Source of the DNA: Paulownia fortunei
Taxonomy: Eukaryota > Streptophyta > Magnoliopsida > Lamiales > Paulowniaceae
Direction of reading: 5' to 3'
DNA length: 64,000 bases
Assembly: GCA_019321725.1 (NCBI GenBank)
Contig: CM033108.1
Span: forward strand, 12,728,060 to 12,792,059
Shown here: positions 22,701-34,942 of the stretch, piece after piece
How positions within the stretch are numbered: the stretch's first letter is position 1
Layout: the number at the start of each line of letters is the position of its first letter
Translations under genes and position numbers: made by a program
The notes under the pieces: model-generated
Databases searched by the model: none
What the model saw: the letters and a program-made list of their open reading frames with translations, nothing else
What the model was told of the DNA's origin: nothing

Positions 22701-25460
22701 TTGAAAGTGTAGCAGAGCTTTTTCAAAGATTTATTTGAATTTCAGTGACAATTCTACAAGAAGAAATCATAAAGGAAAACCTCTTCAGTTACCATAATGG
22801 TCAGACGTTGAACTAGGATACAATTAAGATGGATTACCTTTACACCATTAATTCACTGTAAACTCTGATATTTTATTAGATTTTGCATTAATTACACTTA
22901 CCTCCCATCAGAAGTAACTAATTAAAAACTCTTCCCCCTACCTATTTTATGTCACAAAAACCTCCCTTTTAAGTTTGTTCTATTAAAAAAATAGAGAAGG
23001 AAGTCATAAATAGACAATTTTTCCCTCGACTTGAATAATTATGAGAATGGTCAAATTATCAGTGCATCTCTCAGGGGTCTTGGCAATGTTTATATATTTG
23101 GGAAGGGGTCTATTTGTGAGGTTTCTGTGGTTGGAGGGGTGTTTTTATACATTTCCATAGTTTGTTTCAATGCCCTGAATAATTCAAAATATCTTAAATG
23201 AAAATGTCATTTTGCCCCACCTAATTTATATAGAGTTTTGGATCTGGAATTGAGCTTTAGAGTAGACTCAATCCTAGTTTTTATTGTTGTGGCTCAATTT
23301 AAAGAGGCACATTCCTATGAAATCCTAACTTGACTCTAACTTGACTCTCTGCCTCACTCTATCACCACCCATCATTTCCTCTCTTTTCAACTCTCCCTCC
23401 CACCTCCCTCCTCTCTGACCCCCTCCCCCGGTCCATTGTCACCATGTCCTCCTCTCTTCCTTGCAAACGCCACCATCCGCCCTCTCTCCCCTTCCTCGTT
23501 TCTCCTTCTTATCGCCTTCTTCTCACTTTTTTCTGGTCACATCCTACCTTCCTCCTTCATTCCTCTCTCTCCCCTCTGATGGCCAACTTTTCCTTCCTAT
23601 TGCGTCTCTCTGTTTCTTTTTGCCTCTCTCTCCCTACCTCCCTTTGCTACCCGTCACTCTCTCCCCTTTGTTGCTCACCACATCCTCTCTTTTTCCCTAG
23701 CTGCTACCCTAATTCCCTTATTTTCCCTATCTAGCCTCAAGAAGAGAAGAAAAGTAATGGCCAAAAAAGAAAAAAGAATTGATAAACAGTAAATAGAAAA
23801 CAAAACAAAAATTGTGAGCAAAAGAAAAGGAAAATAGAGACATTTTTTTAATTATTTTCTTTGTAAATTAAGTCATTATTTTTTGAAGTTCCTCCTTTTT
23901 TTTTTTTTCTTATTTCAATCCTACAACAACACTAGAAGTTTTTGCAAAGTCATTCTTTCTTTTAAGAAATGCAAGAATGATTTTAATGCCACATAGTTTT
24001 GGGAGGGCCAAAAAGCAGTCACCAACGGCTAATCTTTTTGGCGTTAAATGGCTGATTTTTTCCATCCAATGCTTGCATTTTTTGAACAGTGTTTCATTAA
24101 ATTTTGTGCTTTTGTATATACAATTATTACTTCTAAACCCCCTTTAAATTTCAAATCTTACCAAGGTTATTTTGGTCAGCAATATATAAGGACATATGAG
24201 TTAGGGGCAAATTACGAAGTTTACTAAATTGTTTTGTTGATGTCATCATTTTCCTTCTAAAACTTTTAAACATTCTGAAAGTTTTAACAGAAGGGGAGGT
24301 TTGGTAAACATGGTAAACTTAAAGGAGAGATTTATCTAATTATTAAAGAGAAAGGATAATTTAGCTATTTCAGACTGCAGTTAAGTGTAATTAACCCTAA
24401 TTTTTATTCCTTTTGTTATATGCTCCATTGATGCTTGCTAGAATACGGAAGAAAGAAGAATCCTTATATTGCTCATTTCAGTTGCTTACTTGGAGAGTAA
24501 ATAATGAAAGAACTAATGACCAAGCATTAAAGCTAAACAAGGAAATGAACCAAGGGATGTAGTTCAATTAGATGGGTTAACAAAAGAAGAAACATTTGTT
24601 CTTGGACCCTATTTTTTACTCTCGAAGTCAGAACGCACAAGTTTCTGTGATCTTGTCTGCTCTTTAACACCATGCCAGGGTCCTTTTGATTTAGTTCCAT
24701 GAGAAGGTTTAAAGTGGTGGCTATCTTTTGGGCCCAAAGTAGAGGTTATGTTGTGTTCCCTATCAGTTGCTCGAATAAAGCATAAATAAAACTCTTGCAA
24801 CTTCTTTTTTGCGGGCTTTCGTTTGTTTGTTCTTTTTCTGTTCGTTTACTGTGTTTCTGGTGAGATTAACAGTGTGGCTTCGAGGCAAAAAAAAAAAAAA
24901 AAACAAAAAACAAAATTGGCGGTTCTCATTTTCTGATACTCCAGAAATTTCAGAAATTGAAGATCTTTTCACAATGCTATCTAGCTAGTCTAGTAACTTG
25001 TGATCTTGCTGGAACTGTGGTGATTTGTCAGCCTTTCATCTACCAACTTGACTTGACATTTTTCAATACAAATTAATTGGGCTGGGAAAACTTCCTAGAA
25101 ATAATTGTTGCCCATGTACATGAAGTGAAGGAAAAACACAAAAAGAAAATGTTTAGTGAAAACTGTTCAAATACTGCATGCTATTAGGAAAACTATTTAT
25201 GTTTTACCCTTAGGTCCCTATCTCTTCCTTTGGCATGCTATCCAGACTCCATCCACAAACTGGAAGACTTGGTAAAAAAAAAATCTTAGTTTTTTATTTT
25301 TGTGAAATCCTTTTCTGCTGCTTTGCAGTGTATGTGCAGTGACTGTGCCAAAGAGTTGAGGCTCCAATCAAACAAGTGTCCTGTATGTCGGCAGCCCATT
25401 GAGGAGCTTCTGGAGATCAAGGTTGACGAAGGTAACCATAAAAGACAGTTCGGCTCATGA
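16791..25460 (+). CDS. LUL4-like: LUL-type RING E3 ubiquitin ligase (LUL4-like), three exons
   Basis: Exons: 16791-17377, 21887-22393 and 25329-25460, all with GT donors and TTGCAG acceptors; about 408 residues. Residues 1-7 (MGLSWSK) form an N-myristoylation signal (Gly2, Ser6), as in LOG2/LUL ligases, which act at membranes. Residues ~10-150 are Pro/Ser/His/Tyr-rich and disordered. Residues ~165-300 form the DAR2-type domain ([25 protein letters not shown]). The MGRN1-like C3HC4 RING is at ~347-387 (CIIC, CRH, CSDC, CPVC) and is split by intron 2. Exon 1 ends in phase 2; joined to exon 2 it gives [12 protein letters not shown], then the frame is lost at a G5 run (21914-21918). One extra G would restore the family sequence and bring exon 2 out in phase 0. 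The family ubiquitinates targets and LOG2 binds GLUTAMINE DUMPER1. The C-terminus (GNHKRQFGS then stop) is unusual; a GT at 25434 could instead splice to a fourth exon. Confidence 0.9.
17559..17698 (+). repeat. 70-bp tandem duplication in LUL intron 1
   Basis: Two adjacent 70-bp units, 17559-17628 and 17629-17698, both starting GACAGTATT and containing ATCTACCTTAAT, GAAACCAT and CAACACAATCA. A handful of differences separate them. They lie just downstream of the exon 1 donor. Confidence 0.85.
19257..20833. mobile_element. PIF/Harbinger-like nonautonomous element in LUL intron 1
   Basis: The left end GGGCTTCTTTGGATTGTGTG and the right end, read in reverse as GTGCTCGTTTGGACTGTCTG, form imperfect terminal inverted repeats. 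The trinucleotide TTA flanks both sides (19254-19256 and 20834-20836), the target preference of PIF/Harbinger elements. The 1577-bp interior has no transposase. It contains repeated words CCCCTAACTGAA (three times, 19467-19580) and ACAATGGTGTTTCCC (twice). The open frame at 19596-19871 is not recognisable. Confidence 0.75.
22888..24394. mobile_element. TIR element (MITE-like) in LUL intron 2
   Basis: A perfect 13-bp inverted repeat, TTAATTACACTTA at 22888-22900 and its complement at 24382-24394, brackets about 1.5 kb of noncoding DNA. This includes a strongly pyrimidine-rich block (23340-23740). That block creates long open frames on the plus strand with Ser/Pro/Leu-rich translations, which I do not regard as genes. 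No clear target duplication was found, so the superfamily is not assigned. Confidence 0.5.
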
Positions 25461-27034
25461 TTTATTAAATGTTGTGCTATCTTCTGCTATCAGTATATAT
25501 TTGTTTTTTTCGAGTAAGTAATTTTTTAACTTCTTTGATTGCTCTTTCTTTTTATTCATACTGCACCTTCAGAAGCTGGGGTTTAGAAGTGAAGTGTAGC
25601 ATGCCATGGTTCAAAATCGTCTATATGAATGTCAATCATACACAAATTACAGTTTGGGAGAATGATCCCTGCTCATCAGGATCTGTACAGTTCACAGTTT
25701 TATCTTGTTTACTTTATCTTCTAATAGTACATCCTTTGCCAAAGTTGTATGTTTTTATTTTTGCTTTACTAATTTTGTCATTTTCCTGCTAAAATTTGCT
25801 TTGTCCCTACTCTGATGACTGCAAAGTGTAAAATAATTTTATATTTGATCCTTGCTCGGTGTGATTTTGGCACTTGTACCTTTGTTATTTTCCCATCGTA
25901 GATGATAATTTCATGCTAGACTAAGATTAGTGGACATATGTGTCCACTTTCTCACCTAGTTTAAGGGCCATTGTCTTGTGGAGGGCTTTTTTTAAGAATT
26001 AATTACAAAATAAGGAGTTTGATTTGACTTAATTACAAAAGTTACCTATCTAAATTTATAAATTATGATACCCCTTGATATTGTCTCAATTTTGTAAATT
26101 TTACTTATTGAGGGGTATTTATTTGTAAATTTGAGAAAAACCTAGAGAAAGTATTTGTACTATCTCAAGGGGTAATTGGAACTATAAATTTAAAGGATAG
26201 TTTATGTAAATAGGTCAAATTCTAAAAGTGATTTTGTAATTAACCATTTTTTTTTATTAAATGAGAGTTCATAAATTGTTTGCTTGGCATATCCAGTCTA
26301 ACTTTTGGTATAGAACTATTCCTTATTCCCTTTGGCTCAATTCATATATTTATATTTTAGGTTAATTATACTTACTTTTTCTTTAAAATAATTAATTATT
26401 AATTCCTTCCCTTCCTCTTTCGTAATTGCAAATACCTACTTCGAGATTTTCACATTTACCAAACTTTTCATGCCCTTAAGATTTGCAGGATGATGCACTT
26501 TCTCAAACTGGCACCAAGAAATCCTCCTCTATTTGACAAATTCTTGCAACAACGGTTAGAGATATTAGGTCTAGTTAAATCTTTTGTTACTTAAGTCAAA
26601 ATTGGATTATGGAGGAGGAAATGAATGTGTATAACTTGATAGAACATATTTTAAACCTAGGTCTTCAAAGTCCTTGTGTACCTGTGTGATCTAGTTTCTT
26701 TTTTTATCATAATTCTCTCTTTCCTCTTCCGATCATACAATCTTTCACTAGGCTCGGCACTGGGCTGGGCTTGTTAATCTATATTTTAAAGAGGGCTTTC
26801 CCGACTCGGGCTGATACAATCTTACTCAACGGAATGAGCTTAGGTACCTTAAGCTTTAGTTCGGCCTGGTTAACTAGCACAGTCCATAGCAAATAATTTG
26901 ATATTGCAGTTAAAACGCCAAGAGGGCCAGTTCTTCAAGACTTGCACGTCGGTCCAGTAGACTAGAGACTGCCACGGACATTTATATTACCTCCCACTGG
27001 CATAATTTAACCGAGTTGAATTGTGAGAGTAGGA
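25461..27034. other. Region downstream of LUL gene
   Basis: Holds the probable 3' UTR of the LUL gene (no polyadenylation signal assigned), a small MITE at 25999-26243 and otherwise AT-rich DNA up to the first Athila-like LTR. The open frame at 25469-25792 overlaps possible UTR sequence and is not recognised. Confidence 0.45.
25999..26243. mobile_element. 245-bp MITE with 13-bp perfect TIRs
   Basis: TTAATTACAAAAT at 25999-26011 and its exact complement at 26231-26243. The interior carries the imperfect palindromic halves ATACCCCTTGATATTGTCTCAA and TACTATCTCAAGGGGTAATT. The TTAATTAC start is shared with the intron 2 element, so the two may be one family. Confidence 0.65.
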
Positions 27035-28780
27035 TGTTACTACAACTTTAAGGTTATAAATTCAAGTATAAATTATCAAGTAATAAATTTTTTATGATTC
27101 CGAAATCAATTCATAGGGAAGTAGTTTGAATATTTTAAGATTATATTTTTAAAAAAGATGAGATTTATGTGGTTTAAATTATAAAAAATAAATAAATAAA
27201 TAATGTATGCTATAATTAAAAAAAATTAAAATAATAAAAATATTGAAAATTAGAGATCCGCTTTTAAGTTTTGGATAAATGAACAATTATTATTATTTTT
27301 TTATCTCTTTTAATTGCCACTATTAGAATCTATGCATAATGAATATTTTAATGGGAATATATTATCAAATAACTCATGTATTAAGATAATCATGATATTG
27401 CCTTATCATTTGCAAATTATCTCTTAATACCAATACTTGTTTATGAGATCAAATATTTATGCACACTTTTATCTATGACAAATCAATATTTCATGTTAGC
27501 GGTTGGCATTGTAAAACCAAACGTCTAGCTAAATGAACTCAAGTATTTCTTGTGTCATTAGTGATTCATAAATCAAGAATTACCACAAAACAAGTAGGAC
27601 TTAAATAAAAAATTAAAATAATAATATAATACATTTAAATATTTTCTATTTTTATAACTGTTCCTCTTCCTCCATCAAAATGTTCACTTGTTCTCCTCAA
27701 CTAAATGAAATTCAAAAAGACATAATAAAAGTAAAAAAAAACTAAAATATAAGAGAAACTAGAGAATACATTTCTATTACTATTAGAAAATTTACATTAC
27801 TATTAGAAAAATTTAGCTCAAATAAAGACAACAATATTTTTTTTTTGCCTCTATCCCCACTCTTAAAAGCTTAATACATGACCTTTTATAGTGCTTGGAG
27901 TATGTTAGAGGCTAAACATATAATGGAAGAGTTAAATAATCAAGTGATATGTTAGTTGTCAAAAGTTGGTAAGTTGTTACATCAAATTTTTTAAATTTTC
28001 ACCTACCCAATTGAATTGAATTTTCAAATTAGATACAACCAGATTTTAATGATGGGTAAAAAATAAAAGTTTTAGATATTTCTTTGTTGATATATTTACA
28101 TATACCTTTTGTCAAATTTGGCTATAGGATGAGGAAGATATGGTCAAATTATGGGATCATGTTCAAGAGTTATCCTTCAACATTAGTAGCACATTGCAGC
28201 ATGTTTATTGATCATTTTGATATATTTTCTCACCATCTTGTCTTCAATAAATTTATTTACCTACCTCTTGTATATTACATATTCAAATTTCAACCCAAAA
28301 TCAAGTTTGGTTTAAGAAATATTATTAATTGGTAAAATAAATCAGGATTGAGCTTAACTATGATCCAATTTTTTAGTGATTCATTTTGTACAATCACTTG
28401 TAATTTAACTTCTTTGATTCTTACACGTTTAGTTTGGGATCCAAAGTTTGTATGAACTTGTAGATGAATGACTTATCAATCCATAGCTTTAAGAATTAAC
28501 CCAAAATCATTTTGGAATCAAAAGTTACGTCAGTTTCTCTAAAATTCACATATAAAAAAAAATTAATATTACTTTTTTATGTTGATTTTCTATTTTATTC
28601 CTAAAACACGAAAATGCTTTAATTCGGAGTTTTAATGACAATTTTAAAGTAAAAATAATTATATAAATCTTAATTAATTGTACACTTTAAATGTTCATCA
28701 TACCCTTCAATCAACTTATTACTAGTTTTTAGTAATTATAGCACAATAAAATGCAATACAAATAAAAAGGAACATAGTAT
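27035..28780 (-). repeat. Athila-like LTR A (3' LTR of copy 1)
   Basis: Starts TGTTACTACAACTTTAAGG. It aligns with the LTRs at 34943 and 44299 through shared blocks: AAGTAATAAATTTTT, TTAGGGATCC, TCCTCCATCAA, GAAACTAGAGAAT, TAAGTTGTTACA, TGTCAAATTTGG. It retains a central ~390-bp block that LTR B has lost. The inner end (about 28780) is approximate because the last part has diverged. Confidence 0.65.
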
Positions 28781-29996
28781 GATGATCAGAATTTTAAAAA
28801 AACTTGTAAAATAGTCTAATAATTACAAACAATCATTTGTCAAAGATCACAGATGTTATCGAGATTTTTTTTCAAAAGATATTGTGTGTATGTGTACTAA
28901 GTCAACCTTTTATTCTACAGACCAAAATATATATAACTTTAAGATCAATCATGAAAAAGCCTCAACTCTATATCTTCATAGGTAAATATTTGCCATTTAA
29001 ATTGGTAAGGTGTTCACTCATGGAGTTGGAAAACAGAAACACTCAATGAATGACTTAAATGATTTAGGACAAACATTCAAACTAAAATTGAGTATAAGAT
29101 AGGTAGTCATAAAATTTAAAATATCTAGTCTGTCTTACCATAATATGCCTTGAAATTTCATTAGTTAACCTGAAAATGAAATGGTGAACCTTTTTTTTTT
29201 GTTATTTTTTTTTGTTTTTAGAGAATAAAACATGACTTGTGTGATAATATAAGATCAAAAAAAGGATTTATAATTATACTCATATCACTAGCTACAAAAT
29301 GAAATATTTCAATAGAAATAGATAACTACACAGGTTTACCTAATTCATTTCTTCACATACAAGGTAGATACAATTAAGTATATCAAATTGCAATGAAACT
29401 AATTCAAATGATAAATTAAAGTTCAAAATGCTTGTTTTCTCAAACTCTCCACTTATTCACAAAAGATGTGTGAATATTAAAATGTAAACACTTTAACATG
29501 ATCGGAATTTTCAGTTATATGTATCGCAACCAATTTTTCCATTAGGCTCAGGATGTGCACAAGACTAATTTTGTTTCAAGATAGTTCCCTTGGACTCTAA
29601 AAAAAAGAGGGTTGCAATTATATTTTGATAATTCACAAAATTTCAATTAAAAACTTCACAAACATATCATGTTATGCTAAAAAAAAGTGGGGGTGCATAT
29701 CAAGAGAGTGAAAAGATTACTCTTTACTTTGACCACCCATACTCATGGTTTCAACGGGCCCAAATGAGAACATGCTTGAATTTTATTAATTTTTTTTTAG
29801 AAAAACACACATTAAATGCACAAGACATGATATCAACTATCCTATTCCTTGACTTAATCGAGACATTATTCCCAATGTCGAAAATAAATAGGAATGTAGA
29901 GTTTAAAAGATATCACCTAAAATATGGCTTATTAAAAAAATAAAGATGAAACAACACAAAACACACATTATTAGTTGAAACCATTAAAGATAAATT
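28781..29996 (-). other. Copy 1 region between LTR and LOG remnant
   Basis: Corresponds in position to 36156-37929 of copy 2, with recognisable similarity at 29640-29930 (CAAGAGAGTG, TTTCAACGG(G)CCCA, CGAGACATTATTCCCAATGTC). Noncoding; the open frames at 28837-29049 and 29674-29943 are not conserved in copy 2. Confidence 0.4.
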
Positions 29997-30648
29997 TCAT
30001 ATGCTGAGAGTTAAATTCATTTTGCGTTTTTTACCACTGTCCCTGTTGGACTAATCCACACAGGCCAAGGTTGGATCAGGTTCTGGTATATATGCTAGAA
30101 GTTGATTAATCAGTTGGTCATATATTGGAACAAAAATGAGGATTTGCCTCACTGATAGTGAAATAAAATATTTTTTCATAGCATGATCTACAAAAGATAT
30201 TAAACTATTATAAAAACCATTAACATTAAGAATACCTACAAGTTTTTGGTGAATGTTGAGTTGTGTCCAATAGATAACTTAGAATAATACCTCCAGTGTA
30301 CTAAAATCATTAGGTAGGGTGATGAATGCATTTGCATTATTTAACATGTTAGTCATTCTATTTTGAATATGTAGCACTTTTAGCTCATTTTCGATGGTCG
30401 TACCTGTGATATTTTGTACTATTAAAGATTTTGGGATAACTTTTAAAACTTTGACTCCTCCTACATGAGCAGAAGTAGCAACCCTCTCTATTAACCGCAA
30501 ACTGCCTCCCCTATACACTAAATCAAATTTTCTTTTTGCTAACATTCTACTAAGGTTATTGGCTTCCCCTATAAATTTACTATTTTTTTGGATTGGATCC
30601 ACAAAAGACACAAATATAGTTAAACTTGCGAGTGGAAGAGATTTTCAT
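29997..30648 (-). pseudogene. LOG-like: LOG-type cytokinin-activating enzyme gene, decayed copy in element 1
   Basis: Begins with ATG at 30648 and continues STRKFN.ICVFCGSN, as in copy 2. A frameshift follows after the CGSN block. The frame at 30611-30279 contains FIGEANNLSR, DLVYRGGSL (family: LVYGGGS), KVIPKSL and VQNITG. The catalytic loop reads LPNDFSTLEV instead of PGGxGTxEE, so the catalytic Glu context is destroyed. The C-terminal part, in another frame, still reads IHQK..GILNVNGFYNSL and DQLINQLLAYIPEPDP, with a stop at 29997-29999. It keeps 14 residues between the GLMG-like and VIPK blocks, the family's normal spacing, whereas copy 2 is disturbed there. Confidence 0.8.
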
Positions 30649-30932
30649 TTTTTAAAAGTGAGTTGTAAAAAAATGGAGTGAGTACGGTGCTATTCATTGA
30701 GGTGTGAACAAGGAATGCATTTATTATACGTTTTTTCTTTTGTCAGAAATGTTGAAAATAAGGATACAAAATTTAAAAATTAACTACTTACACGTAAATA
30801 TACATATAGTTGTGACTGTGACTCACATTCTTCTTTGGTTTATGTCCTATAACGGCTTAGACGCCCTTTATGGGTCGATGATATGCTTCCCATCTAATTT
30901 TCTTATAAACTGACGAACATGGTCTTTTAATA

Positions 30933-31429
30933 TCAGATTTTCAAGACTATAACGCTTATATTCATTTCGAAAGTGATCACTTTCATAAATCAAGAATTGC
31001 ACGATGTATTAATCCACATGAATGTGTCTCAAAAGTCAATATAATGTCATCTAAAGACTCCTTACTCAGTTCATCCATAACGAATTGAACTTTATCTTCT
31101 CAATTTTTAGAAATCATTCCTAAGGAACGACACTTTGTGTTGCAAATCTATCGAACACATTTGTGATAAATTTGTATTTTTTCGTCCTTTGTTTTTTTTT
31201 AATATGTGCTTTTACCAAAATTAGACATATATCTAGTAAGTAAGTTTGAAAACTCTTGTGAAAACTCACATGCTCTTACCATTGTTTCAATTATCCGTCG
31301 TATGTTCACTGGGATGCCATTGTGCATAAGCATCCTTAATTTTCCAATCCTAATTTTATAAATTTTTAAAATTACATTTTTAGGAAGAAAAGGAAATCGC
31401 TTCTTAAGAGTTAGAAGAATGTCATCCAT
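30933..31429 (-). pseudogene. Basic zinc-finger-like ORF, decayed copy in element 1
   Basis: Homologue of 38877-39369. The frame 31429-31199 is open from MDDILLTLKKRFPFLPKN through LLTRYMSNFGKSTY and then stops. Copy 2 continues into its basic and cysteine-rich part at this point. Beyond the stop the sequence is still alignable, but two of the four Cys codons and most basic residues are lost. This copy is useful because it runs unbroken through the place where copy 2 has a frameshift, so both halves clearly belong to one ancestral ORF. Confidence 0.7.
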
Positions 31430-31659
31430 TTTGAAAAGAACAAGAAAAGAAAATGAGAAAAAGAGAGAAATTTTGTATATAGATTTCAGTTGTTTGGGAA
31501 ACTGATAAGTTCGACTTTAATTGCCACAAAGTACCGTCTCCGTTACTTAATGGAAAAAGAAAAAAAAAAGAAAAAAAGCCTACAAAATAAATAAAATTAG
31601 AGAAAATTAATATATATACAAATATATTATCATAACAAGGGTTAGAAAGAAAAAAAAAT

Positions 31660-34600
31660 TCCTCTTATGAAAATTGATTCTCTATAAACGGTTTGAGTCT
31701 TTGTTCATTTACTTTGAATATGTTATAATTTCTGGGATTTTCAATATCAATCGTCTCATAAGGATATACCTTATTTACAACAAAAGGATCACTCTGTCTT
31801 GATCTCAATTTTTCAAGAAACAAATGCAATTGAGAATTATAAAGCAAAATTTTTTAACCAACCTCAAATATTTTTCTTGAAATTTTATTATCATGAAAAT
31901 CTTTGATTCTTTCTTTATGAATTTTAGAATTTTCATATGCATCATTTTTCAATTCTTGAAGTTTATTGATTTGTAATTTATGCAATTTTGAAGTTTCATC
32001 AAGGTTGAAGTTAAACATTTTGATTGCCCAAAAAGCTTTATGTTCAAGTTCAACAGGTAAATAACTATATTTTTCATAAATTTTCTTATAAGGCGACATG
32101 CCTAATGATGTTATCAAAGCAGTTTTATATGCTCAAAGTGTATCGGTAAGTGTAAGAGACCAATGTTTACAATTTGAGTTAATTGTCTTTTTCATAATTT
32201 ATTTTATCTCCCTATTTACAAGTTCAACTTATCCATTTATCAGAGGGTGATAATAGGTTTCAATTTTATGTATGATTTCATATTTTCTCATTAAAGTTTC
32301 AAAAGCTTTGTTACAAAAATATTTTTCTCCATCACTGATAATTGATCGAGAATTCCAAATCAACTTAAAATATTCTTTCAAAAATTTTATAATTTTTTTT
32401 TCACTATTTTGTGATCATTGTTTCGATGGGAAATTGCCTTGATCTATTTTGAGATATAATCTGTGATAAATAATATGTAAATAAAATCAAATAATAATGA
32501 AAATGGTCCCATGAAGTCAATACTTCAACTGTAAAAGATTTCAATCACTAGAATAGGATGTAGGGACATCATGTTTCGTTTTGAAATAGATCCTAAATTT
32601 TGAAAATTTTCACAACTTTTATAGAAAGTATAAGTATATTTGAAAAAAGTTGGCCAATAAAATCCACATTGTGAGATTTTTGTAGCAGTTTTCTTTGCTA
32701 AAAAATGGCCATCTCATCTTCTAAATGATAAAATTTAACAATATTACCTATCTCATTGTCAGATACACATTTTCGAAAGATTTGATTAGGACAATATTTG
32801 AATAGGTATAGATCATCTTAATAAAAGTTTTTCACCTTAGTTAAATTCTTTTTTTATCTTTGGAGTTCCAATGCAATAGCATATTTCCTATCACAAGAAA
32901 ATTAACATTGTCAGCAAACCAATGTAAAATAAAAATATTAAATAGTTTTTCATTAGGGAAAGTGTCATTAATGTGTGTGGTTTGAAATGAGTTATCATAA
33001 ACAACTCCCGACAAATGATTAACCACCACATTCTCTACTTTTTTCTTATCTCAAATCGTAATGTTGAATTCTTGAAGTAAGAGAATCTACCTAATCAGTC
33101 TAGGTTTGATATCTTTTTTGACAAAAGATATTTTAAAGTTACATGATCACTGAAAACAACAAATGGTGAGTCAACAAGATAAGATCTAAATTTGTCAAAT
33201 GCAAAAAGTACATAAAGTAATTCTTTTTTCAGTTGTTGAATAATTCAATTGAGCATTATTTAAAGTTTTACTTGCATAGTAAATAACACATGGTTTCTTA
33301 TCTTTTCTTTGTCCTAAGACAATTCAATAATATAGTCACTATCATCATATATTATTTTAAAAGGTAAAGTCTAATATGGAGGCTGCATGATTGGAGTTGA
33401 CGTAAGCATGCTTTTAAGCTTAACAAAAACATTTTCACAATTTTCAGTCTATTCAAATATAGTATCTTTTGTTAGAAGATTACACAAATATTTAAATATT
33501 ATACTAACCTTTTTGATAAATTTTCTGTAAAAATCCATGTCTTAAAATAATTTTACCTCCTTCATAGACTTTGGTAGTGACAAATTGACAATTATCTCCT
33601 TTTGACGAAATAATATATCCAAAATAATACCAGTTGTTACCATAAATAAAATTTCTCCTAATTGAGTACAAGGTAATGTTCTTCATACTGATCAAAATAT
33701 TTTCTAAATTAGATAAGCAATTGTCAAATGAGTTACCAAAAATAGAAAAATCATCCATAAAAACTTCAAGGTAACGTTCAACCATGTTACTAAAAATACT
33801 AAGTATACATCTTTGGAATGTAAGTGGTGCATTACATAATTTAAAAGGCATTATTCGATATGTAAAAGTACCAAAATGACATATAAAAGTTGTTTTTTTC
33901 TTGATCTTCAAGTGCAATTGTAATTTGATTGTATCAAAATATCGATCTAAGAAGAAGTAAAATTCATATCCCGCAAATCTTTTTAGAATTTGGTCCATGA
34001 AGGGTAGTGGAAAATGATATTTTCTAGTAATTAAATTGAGTTTCCTATAGTCAATACACATTTGCCAACTAGTGACTGTCCTAATTGGAATTAATTCATC
34101 ATTGTCATTCTTGACTACAGTAACTCTGAATTTCTTTGGTACAATTTGAGTAGGACTCACCCATTTGCTATCAAAAATGAAATAAATGATTCAATTTCTA
34201 AGAATTTAATGATTTCATTTCTCACTACTTCTTTCATATAGAATTTAGCATTCATTGCATCTCTATAGAAGTTTAACATTTTCATCTAGAAGTATATGTG
34301 CAAAATAAAGACTAATACCTTTAATGACAACAATGGTCCATCATAAAGCATTCTTATGCATTTTTAGAGTTTCGATCAACTTACCATCTTGGTTGCATCA
34401 AGTTGAAAGAAATTATTACTAAAAAAGTTTCATTTCACCCAGAAAGAGTATTTTAAAATCAAATGACAAAGGTTTAATCAAATCATGGGATTTTTAAACT
34501 TGATGGAACAATTGTACTGATGATGAAATTTTCAAAATCTTGACTTTCAAAAATATTTTTCTTGTACCTGCGAAAATTTAGAGAGAGTATTAGAGTGTGC

Positions 34601-34690
34601 TTTTTACAAATACTTTTACTTTCAAAACAAGTTTTCAAAGGATCTGAAGTTATACGTAGTAAAATATTCATGAACAAGTTCCTAGATTGA
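31660..34690 (-). pseudogene. pol: Athila-like pol remnant, element 1
   Basis: Minus-strand pieces in pol order. Linker before RT at 34677-34483. RT at 34160-33504, where [12 protein letters not shown] is preserved as [11 protein letters not shown] but the rest has many substitutions. RNase H follows to about 33050, with remnants of SKTLNNAQLNY and AADHLSG-like blocks. Integrase HHCC and core lie at about 32760-32130, badly broken. The integrase C-terminal parts are 32117-31854 ([20 protein letters not shown]) and 31847-31665. Stops and frameshifts throughout; not functional. Confidence 0.8.
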
Positions 34691-34942
34691 ATTCACTTCA
34701 CGAACTTCGATATCTTTCTGCAGTTGCTTATGAAATTAAAACAAATTTAGTTCTAAAGTCATATTTTCAAAAGATAAACTTGAAATACCATTTCTTAATT
34801 AATCAAAGCATTTGAAGTTGCAAGAAAATGACGACAAAAAATAATAGAATCTGTTTATATATATATGCAACAGCTTTGTTCCAAAATAATAAAATGAATG
34901 GAAAGTAAAACTTATCAATTGTAATCATTACATCTTCTATTA
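34691..34942. other. Junction between the two Athila-like copies
   Basis: About 250 bp of AT-rich sequence between the truncated end of copy 1 and LTR B. No PBS like the one at 44276-44293 is visible, so copy 1 lost its 5' part here. The start of LTR B is set by similarity only. Confidence 0.4.

Larger units (their letters stand above)
27035..34700 (-). mobile_element. Athila-like gypsy element, older truncated copy (copy 1)
   Basis: One LTR at the left (27035 to about 28780). A minus-strand interior is colinear with the better preserved copy 2: pol remnants 31660-34690, zinc-finger ORF remnant 30933-31429, LOG remnant 29997-30648. The interior stops at about 34690, in the region between protease and RT. 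Gag, PBS and right LTR of its own are missing. It keeps the protease-RT linker (VTSDPL-like region near 34650-34610) that copy 2 has lost, so copy 1 is not simply derived from copy 2. Every coding part has stops and frameshifts. Confidence 0.8.

Noticed and set aside
23444..23734. Two overlapping open frames in a pyrimidine-rich block of LUL intron 2
   Set aside because: Composition alone (CT-rich, no stops) explains them; no domain, and they lie inside a TIR element within an intron.
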